Shown here: piece by piece, positions 11,310-22,292 of the stretch | Numbering within the stretch: position 1 is the first letter of the stretch | Layout of the letters: each line of letters opens with the position of its first letter | Assembly (NCBI GenBank): GCA_016584305.1 | Contig: JACEEZ010020434.1 | Coordinates: 20,325-84,324 of the forward strand | Origin: Chionoecetes opilio | Lineage: Eukaryota; Arthropoda; Malacostraca; Decapoda; Majidae | DNA: 64,000 nucleotides | Reading direction: 5' to 3' | Program-made: the position numbers and the translations under genes | The notes under the pieces: model-generated | What the model saw: only the letters and a program-made list of their open reading frames with translations | Told to the model about the DNA's origin: nothing | Databases searched by the model: none

Positions 11310-11697
11310 AAGGTACTAGTGGAGTACTACAGGGATCGGTGTTGGCTCCTGTAATTTTCTTCATAAACATAAATTATATGATGGAAGGAGTAGATAGCTG
11401 TGCTGTGCCTGTCTACTTGCTGGTGATGCAAAAGTAAGGAGGAAAGTGGGGGTGGAAGAGGACTGTAAAAGATTGCTGGACATTAACAAAATCTACAACT
11501 GGAGCCAAAAGTGGAAAATGGAATTTCACACCAACAAGTGCAATGCTCTGAAAATGAGTAGAGGTAACAATAAACCATGTTCGAATGACATAATGGGAAC
11601 TGAGCCGATAAACAAAGCATATGAGGAAAACAAAATATTGTACAAAAGAACCTATCCACTTAGATCCCTTAAACAAGATTACAAGAGAAGCACATAA
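11310..11697 (+). pseudogene. LINE reverse-transcriptase fragment
   Basis: Frames read SGVPQGSVLAP-like sequence near 11318-11352, then a degraded Y/F-A-D-D region (LLAGDAKV, 11416-11436), then an open frame (11446-11697) containing DCKRLLDINKIYNWSQKWKM and EFHTNKCNALKM. That is the palm-thumb segment typical of CR1/jockey RTs. The catalytic Asp pair is degraded to a single Asp. Both ends are truncated. It differs in sequence from the CR1 copies elsewhere in the window, so it is a separate LINE family. Confidence 0.65.
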
Positions 11698-12237
11698 GCT
11701 ATAGACCAAACTTAGAACTGCATTCCACTACATGGATGATAACCGTTGGTTATACATTCATGAATTAATAATATGGGAAATACTGAAAATAGAAGCAAAT
11801 TCCATTTGCAGTATTTTCAATCTACCCACTGGGTTTGACTTTGACGGGAAACATGTATGATTAATTGTGGCTCCCCTGCTGTAGTGAGGTAAACGACACA
11901 ACTTTGGAAACTGCGTTGGTGGTTGCATCGTATAGCTCAAGGTCTCTACATAGCCAAGGTAAAGCCAGATTGCCTGAATTCTAAGGGAAATATCCATAAA
12001 GTCAAAACACCCACACATAACTTTGGAATTTCCTGCGATATTTCACGCATTGGCAATCTCCGTGGTGAAGTGGTGTAAGCGACCGAGAGAGGTGTCGGGC
12101 TAATGAGCGTGAAGCATTTTTTCTATGTCACGATCTTTTCAGTTAATGCGATTGGAGCATCAACCACCCTCCTGGGAGTGAGGTAAAGAATCCATGTTTG
12201 TCAGGAATCCTAACTTCAAATGCTGTTTTCTTGGTAT
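11698..12237. other. Unassigned spacer
   Basis: No feature recognised. The minus-strand frame 11758-12018 shows no domain. Confidence 0.35.
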
Positions 12238-12239
12238 TA

Positions 12240-12309
12240 CAGGAGAACCCCATTTAACCGGCATTCAAAACAACGGCAGCCTCAAAACAACGGCACTAAT
12301 CGACCCAGG

Positions 12310-12353
<44 letters not shown>

Positions 12354-12584
12354 CCACTATAAAACTCTGGAACCTTTCCGGGTTTCTATTTTTCCACTTC
12401 CTAGGACTTAAATCTTTTAAAAAGAAAAAGTAAAAAGGGACCCCTTTCTGGGAACCCAAAAAGGGGCTCACCCCCTTTTTTATTTTATTTTTGGGAACTG
12501 TCTTTTTATAGGGACTCCCAAACTAAGCGGACTTTGTGTACCCATTTTTGTTGTCCCCTTTGGTTTTTTTCCCCTTGCAAAGGG

Positions 12585-12616
<32 letters not shown>

Positions 12617-12731
12617 ATTTTGGGCGATTCCCTTTAAGGGAAGTAACTTTTTAAAACAAGGGGGCCCAAAAGGAGTTTTTCGGCATGCGCCCCCCCCCGG
12701 GGGGTGCCGGATAAACCGGGTTTCTCCAGTG
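12240..12731 (+). mobile_element. Composite pogo/Tigger-like element, copy A (jockey-tail cargo)
   Basis: TA-flanked element with ends beginning CAGGAGAACC (left) and a degraded inverse on the right. Next to the left end is AACAACGGCAGCCTC; next to the right end is GGGATTTTGGGCGATTCC. Between them is a T-run, then the 3' end of a jockey-type LINE (reads as LWN....FFHFLG.KSF, then the GGACT...GCGGACTTTGTG 3' UTR), then an A-run. Copies B, D and F share the same internal join. There is no transposase; the element would need to be moved in trans. Confidence 0.75.
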
Positions 12732-12739
12732 TATTGATT

Positions 12740-13830
12740 TATTAGTATTTATTAGTTTTAAATTTTATTATTATCTTTATTTTTTTAATTTAGAATTATT
12801 TTAATTAGTATTATTATATTATTTATTATTATTTTTACTATTATTACTATTATTATTATTATTTTTATTATTTTTAAATTTTTATTAATTATTTTAAATT
12901 TGTTTTTTTATTTTATTATTATTATTATTATTTTTATTGTTTTTGGTTATTGGTTTTTTTTGGGTATTTTTATTTTTATTATATTATTTTTATTATTTTA
13001 TTATTTTTTTCATGAAAAGGGAATTTGAAGGGAAAGGGAAAAAACCAAAAAAAAAGTAAAAGGAGAAAATAAAAGGGATGAAGAAGAAATAGGAGCATTT
13101 GGGGCCGGGGAACGTTGTGGTGAGAAAAGGAAAAAGGTGTTTAGTGGAAAAGGGGGGGGGGAAAGGAAACACTGGAGAAAAGGGGGACCCCTGGGGGGAG
13201 TGTTTTGAAAAAAGCCGGGCCGGGAAAGGGGAAAAGAAAAGGGGAGGGGTTTGGGGTTTATTTATATTATAGTGAAAAAAAAAGATCGGACATAAAAAAA
13301 AATAAACCCACTTCAAATTTTGCTTGCCTAAACATTCTGGCGGAAACAGAACACCCCATCTATAATTTGTGGTTCGGAACCCCCGGTAGTGTTTGAAAAC
13401 CCAAAACCCCAATCGCCGTGACGCGCGGGGTTTAAACCACACGCACACCGGGTTTGCCCCCGCAAACACAGTTAAAATAAAAAACACAACTCATGAAAAA
13501 ATGAAAAAACAATTTTGTCCTTAGTAGTAATGACGGAGGTTTGCCTCTTCACTGAAAGGCACTGCCACCCCTCTTAATCTTTTTTTTTTTTTTTTTTCGA
13601 TTTAATTTTAATTTTTTTTTGGGTATTTTTTTTTAATTTTTTTATTTTTTTATTTTTTTTTATTTTTTTTTATAGTATTTTTTTTTTTTTTTTAAAAAAA
13701 TTTTTTTTTTTTATTGTATTTTATTTTTTTTTTTATTTATTTTATTTTATTTTTTTATTTTTTTTTTTTTTATTTTTTTTTTTCTTTTTATTTTTATTTT
13801 TGCCCCCCTTACCCGGTTTGTCTTTGGGGA
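12740..13830. repeat. AT-rich low-complexity and homopolymer tract
   Basis: 12740-13010 is mostly ATT/TTA triplet repeat, and 13570-13800 is almost all T with scattered A and G. The middle (13010-13480) is purine-rich with G and A runs. The minus-strand frame 12993-13487 is a composition product. No gene seen. Confidence 0.7.
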
Positions 13831-15190
13831 ATTTTTAGAATCTGCCATCCTGATGGGAGTCGGCGTCGCGGGCCTGGGTCTTAAACTCCTTTCTTTCTTT
13901 TTGGGAAAGGACCCCTTGGTGCTGGCCCCCCTTGGCCTCTCTCCCCTTCCGCCCCGCCCTTGTGCCCGTTGCCCTGAGGAAAGGGCCCGCTGCCTTTCCC
14001 TTCCAGGAAAAAAAGGAGCTTCTTGAGCTGGCAAGGGGAAGGGTTCACCCCCCGGGTCCCCCACGTGAGGGTGCCAAATTTCCTCGGCCCCCCCTTGCTG
14101 GGAACGCCGCGCACGTAAAAAGCGTCGCCCCAAAGTGGCGGGGGGCAGCCCTGCAGCCCCGGTTCTTTTCTCGGCGCTTAGGGAAGCCGCACGTTTTGCC
14201 CCCCTCTGTCTCCGGCACTGCTGTCTCCTCCTTTTTTTCCTTCTTTCATCACACTCTAAGTCTAAAGCTTCCCCCTCGGCCCTCCCGCCCCCAACGTCGA
14301 AGTTGCCACCCGGTGACAGTGGCGGCGGGATGTTTTTGCTGCCCCTTGGAGGGCCCCTGGGGGCAAGAAAACCCCTTCGGGGCCCAGCAGCCTCGTCCTG
14401 TGCTCCTATCCTTGCTGTTTCCTGCTTCTGCTTTTTTTTCTTCAACTTACCCTTCGGTTTTCCCCTCCCTCTGCTCCCTTGGCCTGCTGCTGCTTCCCCG
14501 TTTCCGATTTGCTGAGAGGACCTTCCTTTGGTGTTATTGAGGCGGTCCATGCCCCTGTCTTTCCCCCCGGTTGACGAGGATTTTGGCACCCCTTTGGCGC
14601 AGACAAAACCCCACCCCCCGGCCCTTAAGTGGGGGCTTGCTCGGTTCGACCCCAGCGTGTACCCCACCACCACTTTGGGCCATTTGTTGCCCTTGGCACT
14701 GTTGGCCTTGCACAGCGGGCCCCGCGCTTTAAGAAGGAGGGCGGGGCACTTTTCGCGCAGGGCCGGGGGGGGGGCCCAGCTGGGGGTTACACGGGGCCGA
14801 GGGAAAAGGCGCCCACATGAAAGAACACGAGGCGCCCCGGGCGCCTGCGCCAGGAGGGGGTCGTTCTCATGTTTTGTCGGAGCCCATAAGGAGGGTGGCG
14901 GGGGGGGTCCACCACGTCGTGTGGAAGGTTACCCAGCGCCCCGTGGCCCCAGCAGCACTCGGGGGGGGGAGGAGGGCGGGGGCCCGCATCTTTGGTGACC
15001 GCCCCTTTGGGGGGCCCTTTTTGGTTTCTGGGTCCTGCCATTTTGGCGGCGTGAAGGGCTTCAGTTTCATTGTGATTCCCTTTTTCTTCATGGAACCCCG
15101 AGCTGATATACAGAGAAGGGCACGCCAAAACAGGGAGGGGTGGGAATATTTAAAGGTGTCTTTAAAAAAAAACCCATTTAACAAAGCCCA
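13800..15190 (-). pseudogene. GC-rich broken coding block, possibly LINE ORF1
   Basis: The minus strand is open over long overlapping stretches (14867-15184, 14787-15128, 13747-14673). Near the upstream end it reads CCWGHGALGNLPHD, then PPRHPPYG and later RGASCSFHVGAF in shifted frames, reminiscent of tandem CCHC zinc knuckles of jockey-type ORF1 nucleic-acid chaperones. Downstream it becomes Arg/Lys/Glu/Pro-rich, like ORF1 tails. The cysteine spacing is not intact in any one frame, so the assignment is tentative. A retroviral-type gag is an alternative. Confidence 0.35.
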
Positions 15191-15269
15191 AATTTAAAGG
15201 GCAGCAGTGATAGGGAAAAGGGGGAGTTAGCAGGGAGGGTTGGAGTAGAAGAAGGGGGAAATTTGTAGG

Positions 15270-15892
15270 TTTTTATTCTTCCCTAACTCCAAGTTCTGCT
15301 AACCCCACCTTTCCCCTTTTTCTTTCCCGCACCCACACCCCCACACCACCCCTTTTTTCTTCTTCTTCTTCTTTCTCTTTCTCCTTAAAAACCCAAAACC
15401 CCACCTTTTTCCTGTTTCCCGCACTTTCTTCACTTCTACACCACCAGTGGCCCCCCACCCCCTTTGGGTCCCCTGCTCTCCCCCTCCTCCTGCTCGTCCT
15501 TTCCTGTGTCCCCTGCTTTGGCCTTCTCCCCTGCTCCTCCTGCTCCCCCTGCTCCTTCTTCTCCCGTCGTCCTTCTAATCCGAAACCTCCTGCTCGTCCT
15601 TTCCCCTTTCTCGTCCTCCCCCTGCTCGTTTTTTCCCCCTGCTAGTCCTTTGCTCTGCTCCTCGTCCTTTCCCTTTTTCCTGCTCCTCCCTTTTCCCGCT
15701 CTCCTTTTTCCTGCTCTACTCCTCCTGTTCGCCCCCTCCCGCCCTCCTCCCCCCTGCCCCCCTTTTTCTTTCCATTTCCCCCCTGCACCTCTTTTCTTTC
15801 CCCTCCTCCGGGCCCCCTTCTCCTGCTTGTTCCCCCCTCTTGTTCCTCCTCCTCCTGCTTCGGCCTTTCCTGCTCCTCCTCCTCCTGTGATT
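15270..15892 (+). repeat. CT-rich low-complexity tract (CTCCTGCTC-type)
   Basis: About 600 bases of nearly pure pyrimidine on the plus strand, built from variants of CTCCTGCTCCTC, CCTTTCC and CCCCCTGCTC, ending at CTCCTGTGATTTGG. The plus frame 15464-15943 is a Pro/Ser/Leu/Phe composition artefact. Such strand-asymmetric tracts can adopt triplex structures and are error-prone in sequencing. Confidence 0.75.
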
Positions 15893-17005
15893 TGGAAAAA
15901 GGGGGCTTGTATCAGTGTACTTGTTCAGTACACTGTAAAGTAAGCCACCCCCTTTAACCTTCGGGGTTTAGCAACACGTTTCCCCCCACAATTTTTTTTT
16001 TTTAAATAAAATGATCTTAATAAGGTGTGAATACGGGGATCTGGTCTTTAGTCAAACTGTGGCTCAGACCCATATCCCAAATGAGCAAAAAACTTTTTCC
16101 CCAAAAAGGGTTTTTTGGGGACGTTTTTGGGAAATGAACCGGGGTGACGCTAGGGAATAAAATTTTTCCCCGGTCAATGACCATTAAAGACTAATGAGTT
16201 GAAATGCAAGCAGGAAGCCAAAGGGCCCTGAGGGGAGTTGTCAGACACCCTTTTTTTTTAAATTTTTCCCCCCTAGGAAACGCCAAAAAGGGGAAATTTA
16301 AAATAAATTAGTCAAGGAGGGGACGGATGCAAGGGCACCGCCAAAATTCCCGGGCTTGCACTGTACAATGCAAGTAAATGTAAACCCCCAAAAAAAAGAT
16401 AATTTTGTCTTTGGGGCCGCTGGGTTTCCCGGACCCTTCTTATAATGGTATGGCACACTAAAATTTCAGGGCCATCTATCTATCAAACCTGAAAGCCCTC
16501 CTGGAAGGAAATTTTAATAAATAAGGGAGATATGGTTAAATTAAAAAAAAAAAAAAAAGGGGGAAAAATAAGAATTGGTCGCAGTTTGGGGTTAATTACA
16601 AAAGAAGAGTTTTAATTTTGTTTAGTTTATTTATCTCCCTTTTCGCCCCAAATGAAAATTATTGGGGATGGCCCCGGGAAGGGGAGTCCCATTATTCCCG
16701 TCCTTGCACGCGGGAAAACCCCCCGTCTTTGGCGCCCCCTTTTTCTAAAATACTATGGTCCCATTTTTACTGGGGGTCATCCCCTTTGTGTTGCTGATCA
16801 TTTACTTATGGTATGGGGGACATTTGGGCCCAAATCTTTGGATTCCACCCCCCCCTTACTTGATTTTTTTTGTCATAGACCAAATATATCCCCGGATGTT
16901 CACAGAAAAAGGGTTTTTTTAATTTCGGGCCGGGATAGGGGGCCGCGGGGCACCCGACAAAGAGATTAGGGGTCTAGGACTATTATTTTGAATGGGGGTT
17001 TTTCA
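15893..17005. other. Unassigned, homopolymer-rich sequence
   Basis: Many runs of G, C, A and T, suggesting uncorrected read error. No conserved peptide or repeat end was identified. Confidence 0.35.
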
Positions 17006-17009
17006 GTAT

Positions 17010-17082
17010 AAGGAGAATCGTTTAAAACCCGGGGGTTTTTAAAAAAAGGGAGCCTCAAAAAAACGGCCTAATCGACCCAAGG

Positions 17083-17134
<52 letters not shown>

Positions 17135-17356
17135 CCTGAAAACCTGGAAAAATCTTCCGGTTTTTATTTTTCCACTTTTTTATGATTAATCTTTCAAAAG
17201 AAGAGTAACAAGGGGCAACCCCCCGAAATAAATTTGGGTCACCCCACTTTTTATTTTTTTCTCTGCCCGTTTCCTTTTTAGGGCTGCCAACTAAGCAGGC
17301 TTTGGTTACCCAAAATTTTTTTTGGGCCCCTTTGGGCCCGTTCCTTGTGATGGGGG

Positions 17357-17395
<39 letters not shown>

Positions 17396-17501
17396 GGGGG
17401 GGTTCCCTAAAGTAACTCTCAAAAAAAACGGGAAAAAAATGGGTTAAACCGGCATGCGCTCCCCCCGAGGGGGGGCCGGAAAAAAAAACGAGGTTTTCCT
17501 G
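17010..17501 (+). mobile_element. Composite pogo/Tigger-like element, copy B (jockey-tail cargo)
   Basis: Same architecture as copy A. It has a degraded left end (AGGAGAATCG), the internal block CTAATCGACCCAAGG, a T-run of about 40, the jockey LINE 3' end and 3' UTR, an A-run of about 35, and the right end CGAGGTTTTCCTG followed by TA. Errors are dense but the order of blocks is exactly that of the other copies. Confidence 0.7.
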
Positions 17502-17602
17502 TATATGTGTGCGCTTAACCCCCACTACACCAGGGGAAAAACCCCAATTGAAATATCCCAATAATGTTTAGGGTTTTATATTGCAAGTAGTTTAAATTTT
17601 AA

Positions 17603-18433
17603 AAAAGGGAGGTCCCGTTATACGAGCAAATTTGGTATACGAAAATCCGATGATACGAGATGTGTAAAATTAGGGGCATTTTTTAATATACGGATCCCCC
17701 AAATTTTAAAAGATAAAGGGAAAAAAAACTGGGGTGAGTAAAATTATCAAGTTCAAAAGCCCCGCCCCACCACTCCAGGGGGGGACAAAGGGGGATTTGG
17801 GTTTACCCCAGGGAGGTCACCCCCAGCAAGCCTGACCCCGAAAAGGGGAATTAAACATATGGGCGGGCCCGGCCCCATTTAGGGGTAAATTTGTAGGTGT
17901 GGGGCCCCCCAAACCCTTTGGGGCCCCAGTAGTCCCCCTAGCCAAAGGGGATTTACCTGAAGGGTAATTAAGCAATGGGCGGCCTGACCCCTTTGGGGTA
18001 ATTAAAAAGGTGTGCGGCCCCCAAACCCATGGACCCGCTACCCCTAAACCCTTTTCTTGTATCACGAGGCGCCCCTACATTACAACGTTTTTTTTTTGTT
18101 GTTTTGCATGTTTTATGTTTAATTAATGTTTCAGGTTTTTTTGTTTATTTTTCTCTTTTAGAATTTTTTTTCTAAAGAATAGGTAGTTTTAAATGTGGGG
18201 AATATAGACGCTGGTGTTTTTTTGGTTTTTCCCCTAGTTTTTTTAGCTTTAAAAAAAATTTTTTTTTTTTTTTTTTGTTTTTTTTTTTTTTTTTTTTTTT
18301 TAATTGATGGGGTCCTGGAACAAAAACCTTTTATTTTTTCCAAATTTGTTATTTTTTTTTTATACGAGGGTTTTTGCTTTTTGAGTAGCCCCGGTGGAAC
18401 CTAAAATGGGTCGTATCTTCGGGAACCCCCCTG
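17603..18433. mobile_element. Tigger-like element with GGGAGGTCCC ends
   Basis: The left end reads GGGAGGTCCCGTTATACGAG and the right end reads TCGTATCTTCGGGAACCCCC then CTGTA, so the ends are approximately inverted and TA-bounded. The 3' half (18150-18433) matches the fragment at 33890-34187 closely enough to confirm a repeat family. The interior (about 17810-18060) holds two imperfect copies of a block with GGGCGG...GGGGTAATT...CCCAAACCC. No transposase was found. Confidence 0.6.
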
Positions 18434-18435
18434 TA

Positions 18436-18929
18436 TACGGGATAGAATATCTTTTAAAAAATACGGGCCCCAAAGATTAAATAACTTTAAAAGTGTTTTA
18501 TTATTGTAACTCATTTACCCGTTTTGGGATACGTTGCGTTGAAACCAATCAAGACAAGGGGCGTGGCCTCCTAAGGGGATTTTGGGGTTTCTTAAAAATA
18601 GTATTAGTAGAAATGAAATGACTCTTAGAGGAAAAGGTTTAGATGTTCTGGTTTTTGGGGTGGATGATATCAGGGAAAAGCTGTGATGCCTGGTGTGAGG
18701 GTCTTGTTTTTAGGGAATTGGGTCTTAGCGTTTTATTACCCGCCTCCTTCAGTGTGGTTTTTGCCTCTATGCCCGTCCTCCTTCACTTTACCAAAAATTT
18801 TCAAAACCAAAACCTGAAAACAAAAAAAAAAAAACTTAAAAAAAAAATTTTTTTGTATTTAATTTTGGGAAAAAAATTATCTATAAACCCATACATGCAA
18901 ACAATTATTTTATTTTAAAAACTATAAAA
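18436..18929. other. Unassigned spacer
   Basis: No recognisable repeat end. The plus frame 18643-18918 has no known domain. Confidence 0.35.
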
Positions 18930-18930
18930 A

Positions 18931-18998
18931 TAGTAAAAACCTTTTTAAAAATCGGCCCTGGATAATCGGAATTTTATATAACTCGGGATGGCAAAAAA

Positions 18999-19049
<51 letters not shown>

Positions 19050-19622
19050 CCCCCCCCTGCCTTTAGCGCGTGTAGGCGTTGAGCTCCAGAGGGGGGATGG
19101 TGGGCCTGGAGGCTCACTCGAGGGCTGTGATGGTTGGCCCTCGCCCTGGTGGCGCGGGCAGGATCTTATAGTGACGCTGTGATTAGAGGCTCATGCCGCC
19201 CCCCTGTGTCCTCCCATGCACTTGCAGTCGAAGGTAGAGTTAATGGACAGGGCATAGTGTTGCAGAATTAAGTGCTCAAGTGATGTAAAAATTAAGTTGT
19301 ACAGGTACAGTACTGTATACAATACAGTACAGAGTTTGATTATAAAGTGATTAAAGTGATACCAGTGTTAAAATGCGACACCCCCTAACATCTTCTACAG
19401 GTTACAACAAGGCTCCCCTCTCCTTGAATTACATCCCTGCTGCTACCCGTTCACGGGTAAGTGTAGTTTTATCTTTTACAGTAATGTATTATTATTATTA
19501 TTATTTTTATTTTTTTTTTTTTTTTTAACCCCATATCAGAGGAGGACATTGCATAACTCGGCACTTTGAATAACTCGGCAAGGGTCAGAGCCCCTATCGT
19601 GCCGAGTTACAAGGCTTTTACT
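18931..19622. mobile_element. Tigger-like element carrying a SINE
   Basis: The left end TAGTAAAAACCTTTTT...TCGG and the right end CCGAGTTACAAGGCTTTTAC then TG are inverted relatives, with the motif AACTCGG repeated inside both ends. A SINE with its T-run sits within it. The family looks like the widespread TA-flanked pogo/Tigger MITEs. No transposase frame. Confidence 0.55.
19002..19255 (-). mobile_element. tRNA-derived SINE, 5'-truncated copy
   Basis: Minus-strand copy of the SINE family also found at 42820, 55352 and 62422. Shared blocks include GTTGGCCCTCGCC, GTGGCGC/GGGCAGGAT, GTGATTAGAGGCTCATGCCG and GTAGAGTTAATGGACAGGGCAT. The T-run at 19002-19050 is the A-tail read on the other strand. 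The tRNA-like head is missing, so it is truncated at the 5' end. Confidence 0.7.
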
Positions 19623-19689
19623 GTACATACACATACTCAACAGATTTAGTGGGACCACATTTAATGAGTACTCTACAGCTCTTACTTTT

Positions 19690-19766
19690 TCTCTGGGCTC
19701 GCTCCCCTCCGGGTAATAACTTACGTCCCCCCTAAGGGGTCACGCCCCCCCAGGTTAAGAACCACT
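19690..19766. mobile_element. Terminal fragment of a hAT-type element
   Basis: On the minus strand the sequence reads AGTGGTTCTTAACCTGG followed by GCGTGACCCCTTAGG and a G-rich block. This is a terminus style seen in several hAT families. The matching second end was not found. 19767-20076 shows nothing further. Confidence 0.4.
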
Positions 19767-20080
19767 TTTTTAAGACCTAAACCCAGTCTTTTTTTTTAAT
19801 GCATCATACGTGACGGGCTAAGGACAGAAAAAATTTTGCAACAAAAGGCCCACTGAATGCCAGATGACATATAGCAGACAGTAATAGCCTTCTAAAATAG
19901 GGGGTCCCAGTTTAGTTCAGCTGCAGAAAAAAATATTTAATCATGTAATCATTAGCAGGGTTTTTAAGGGTGCTAGAAAATCACTATCTTTTTTCTCAAA
20001 TATATTTTTAGTTTTCTTGCTTGCTATCCGTGCTGTGAGGAAATTTAGGAGATGGAGCCCTTTCTAAAATTTCATTTTAA

Positions 20081-20338
20081 GTACTCGTCCAGACCATTTC
20101 ATCATTCCTGATTTAATGCAGTCAAAAATACCATTATCGAGTATATCAACAATATGTTTTTCACTTTTTGCATCCAGTCACCCGTTTTTAAATGATCAAA
20201 AATCCTTAATTCCCCAAAGCTCTCAAAACACAACTGACGACCAGAAAGACGACGCACCACGGCTCGGTTGATGCACGGCAGGCGGCTTCTCAGCCGGCCT
20301 GTTTACAAATATACGTAAACTCAGAAAAAAATATAGTA
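20081..20338. mobile_element. Fragment of the TTAA foldback element, interrupted by a Tigger-like insertion
   Basis: Matches the reverse of 41190-41425 closely, starting next to TTAA (20077-20080) with GTACTCGTCCAGACC and passing CATTTCATCATTCCTG, GCATCCAGTCACCCG and CACCACGGCTC. It stops at AATATAGTA, exactly where the Tigger-like element begins. The intact family reads AATATAGTACTTGAAG there, so the Tigger-like insertion used that TA. The rest of the foldback copy was not found after 28772. Confidence 0.65.
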
Positions 20339-20942
20339 CAGTAAAACCTCTCATATCCGGACAAATTTGGGGACAAGGAGTGATCGAATAATGCAAGAAT
20401 CCGAATTATGGGGGGGGATTATATCGAGGCCACGTGAGAGAAGGCCTGATGAATCGCCCGTGACATCACACCATCTAGTTATCACGCTCCGCTCCCCGTA
20501 CAAGTATCCCTACCTAATATAATGTTTATCAGTATAAAAAAATATACTTATGTTATCTTCGGAAATTTTTTGTTCTATAATATCAAATAAAAAACTGTAA
20601 AACACACAAAAGAAATGCCATTATGAGACTTTCAAGAAATAGCAAATGACATTAGGGTACGCCGTATAAAAAAAAATTCTCAACTTTGGATGCCAATTTC
20701 CAAATGAAAAATGGAATTCTAAGACGTTTTTATTGTTTCCATTTTTGCATTTGAGCAATTCTTACTATGCAAAATTCCCACTTTTATATTGCACCCTTAT
20801 CGAATAATGCTTAAATGAGTACGCAGTGTCCGGTTGGTCCTGTTTATTGCATCTTGCACCAATATGAGTCCAAATGACTAGCGTGTGTAAGCTCTTTCTG
20901 ATCAGTTGGTTCATCAGGCACTACATCACAGTGTCACAGCCT

Positions 20943-22050
20943 CTACGTTGGCCTAGAAATGTCCATCATGTCCTTCTTAGCCCTGAAGCAGGGCATGGTC
21001 TCCCGGTGGTGGGCCCGAGCCCGGTTGAACCCGTCTCTGGCCTGCTGCCCCACCACTGCTGCTGCAGCCTCTGTCACCTGCTTCACGACTCTTTCTTCGG
21101 TGCCTGAGTGTGGATAGAGAACTCCGGAACCTCGTACGGCTTACCAGGATCTCCTGGATCTGATCCCCGAACAGTGAACAGGTGAATGCCGGCTCGTGCA
21201 CCTGGCCAGGCTGCCAGCTGATCAGTGTCTGCAAGCTGGTGGCTGACAAGTTCAGCTTGGGTGTGATGCGAGGTCTTACCCTGGTGTCCCCATACTCCTC
21301 GCCACCCCTCAGCTTCAAAATCTGGGTCACGGCGAACCTGCGGTCGTCCTCACTCTGACTCGCCATCAGCGAGAGGAGGACACATTTGAGTGTACGAAAC
21401 CATGCTCCTGTCCGGCAGTAGAAGGTCACAGCTGTTTGGACCTTCTTGGGCTGCGACCTCATCACTCTGAGCTGCGTGAGGATGTGTTTTGGGGCCGTCC
21501 TCTAGTCTGTGGTGAACCTTGATGTCGTAGTAGAGTTTGAAGTACACCTGCAGGCAGTACTTGACTAGGATTTCCAGGGTGTTCAGTTCTTTGCCAGTCA
21601 GTCCATGCTTTCTGGCCCCACATGTACACGAGCGATGGGCTGTGGTGAGCCATCTGGAGTGGGACACCTTGCCACACTTGATCTCCTGCAGCTCGGACGG
21701 GAGAAGCCCGCTTCACAGCCTGGACCAGCGGTAGGAGACCTGCTGGTCAGTGGACATGTTGACCAGGATATATCCGGTATCTCCGTGAGATCTTCACCGC
21801 CTGGAAACTCCTTGAACTCTGCGTTGTACTGCATCTCATTCCCGCTGGCCAGCAGACTGCACACTGGACCCGTAAAAGCCAGTGTCAGATGAGGTAGGCC
21901 CGTCGATGCTGGTGATAAGGTGTGCCCGGGGCAACTCGTTTGTGTGCAACACGCATATACTCCCGAAAAGCTTGCGTCCCAGCATCTTCTCCAAAAAGGG
22001 CGTGAGTACCACCCTTTCACCCCGTGTTGGCCCTAGTTGAGTCACCTTGC
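20943..22050 (-). pseudogene. Uncharacterised transposon-associated protein (NELPLRHL-like motif), broken
   Basis: The minus strand reads, in shifting frames: HTNELP.RHLI..DGPTSS.TGF.GPVCSLL (21870-21950), VSHSRWLTTAHR (21640-21670), a middle block with KYCLQVYFKLYYDIK, then a long frame 20977-21465 with TQILKLRG, TPKLNLSATSLQTLISWQP and HEPAFTC, and finally SIHTQ followed by VKQVTEAAAAVVGQQARDGF and a stop at 20943-20945. I recall this motif order from multi-copy predicted invertebrate proteins, but know no domain name or function. The copy number and TIR context suggest a transposon protein. It is not intact. Confidence 0.55.
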
Positions 22051-22292
22051 AGTACGATCAGGAGTCGGTGGGTTGTATGTCACCAGCAGTCATAGAGAGC
22101 CTGAGCCACCCTTTAACGCAAAGGCTTCTTTAGGTGGCACCGGGTCCTCTGGTACAAAGTGCCAAAGGTTTCCTTCCCGATGGCTCCTCTGTCACGACAC
22201 ATGCTCCTCCCTGATCAACCTGGGTGCAGGTTCCCATAGCTGTCGGGCACCCCTCGCCCTGGTCTTGTCCATCGTAACCCCAATCCCAAATA

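Noticed and set aside
12194..12471. Frames running through poly-T/poly-A (FFFF or KKKK stretches), also at 17055, 23577, 55425
   Set aside because: They cross the homopolymer joins of composite elements or SINE tails and do not follow the real LINE frame across them.
15464..15943. Pro/Phe-rich frame of 159 codons
   Set aside because: Product of a CT-rich low-complexity tract.
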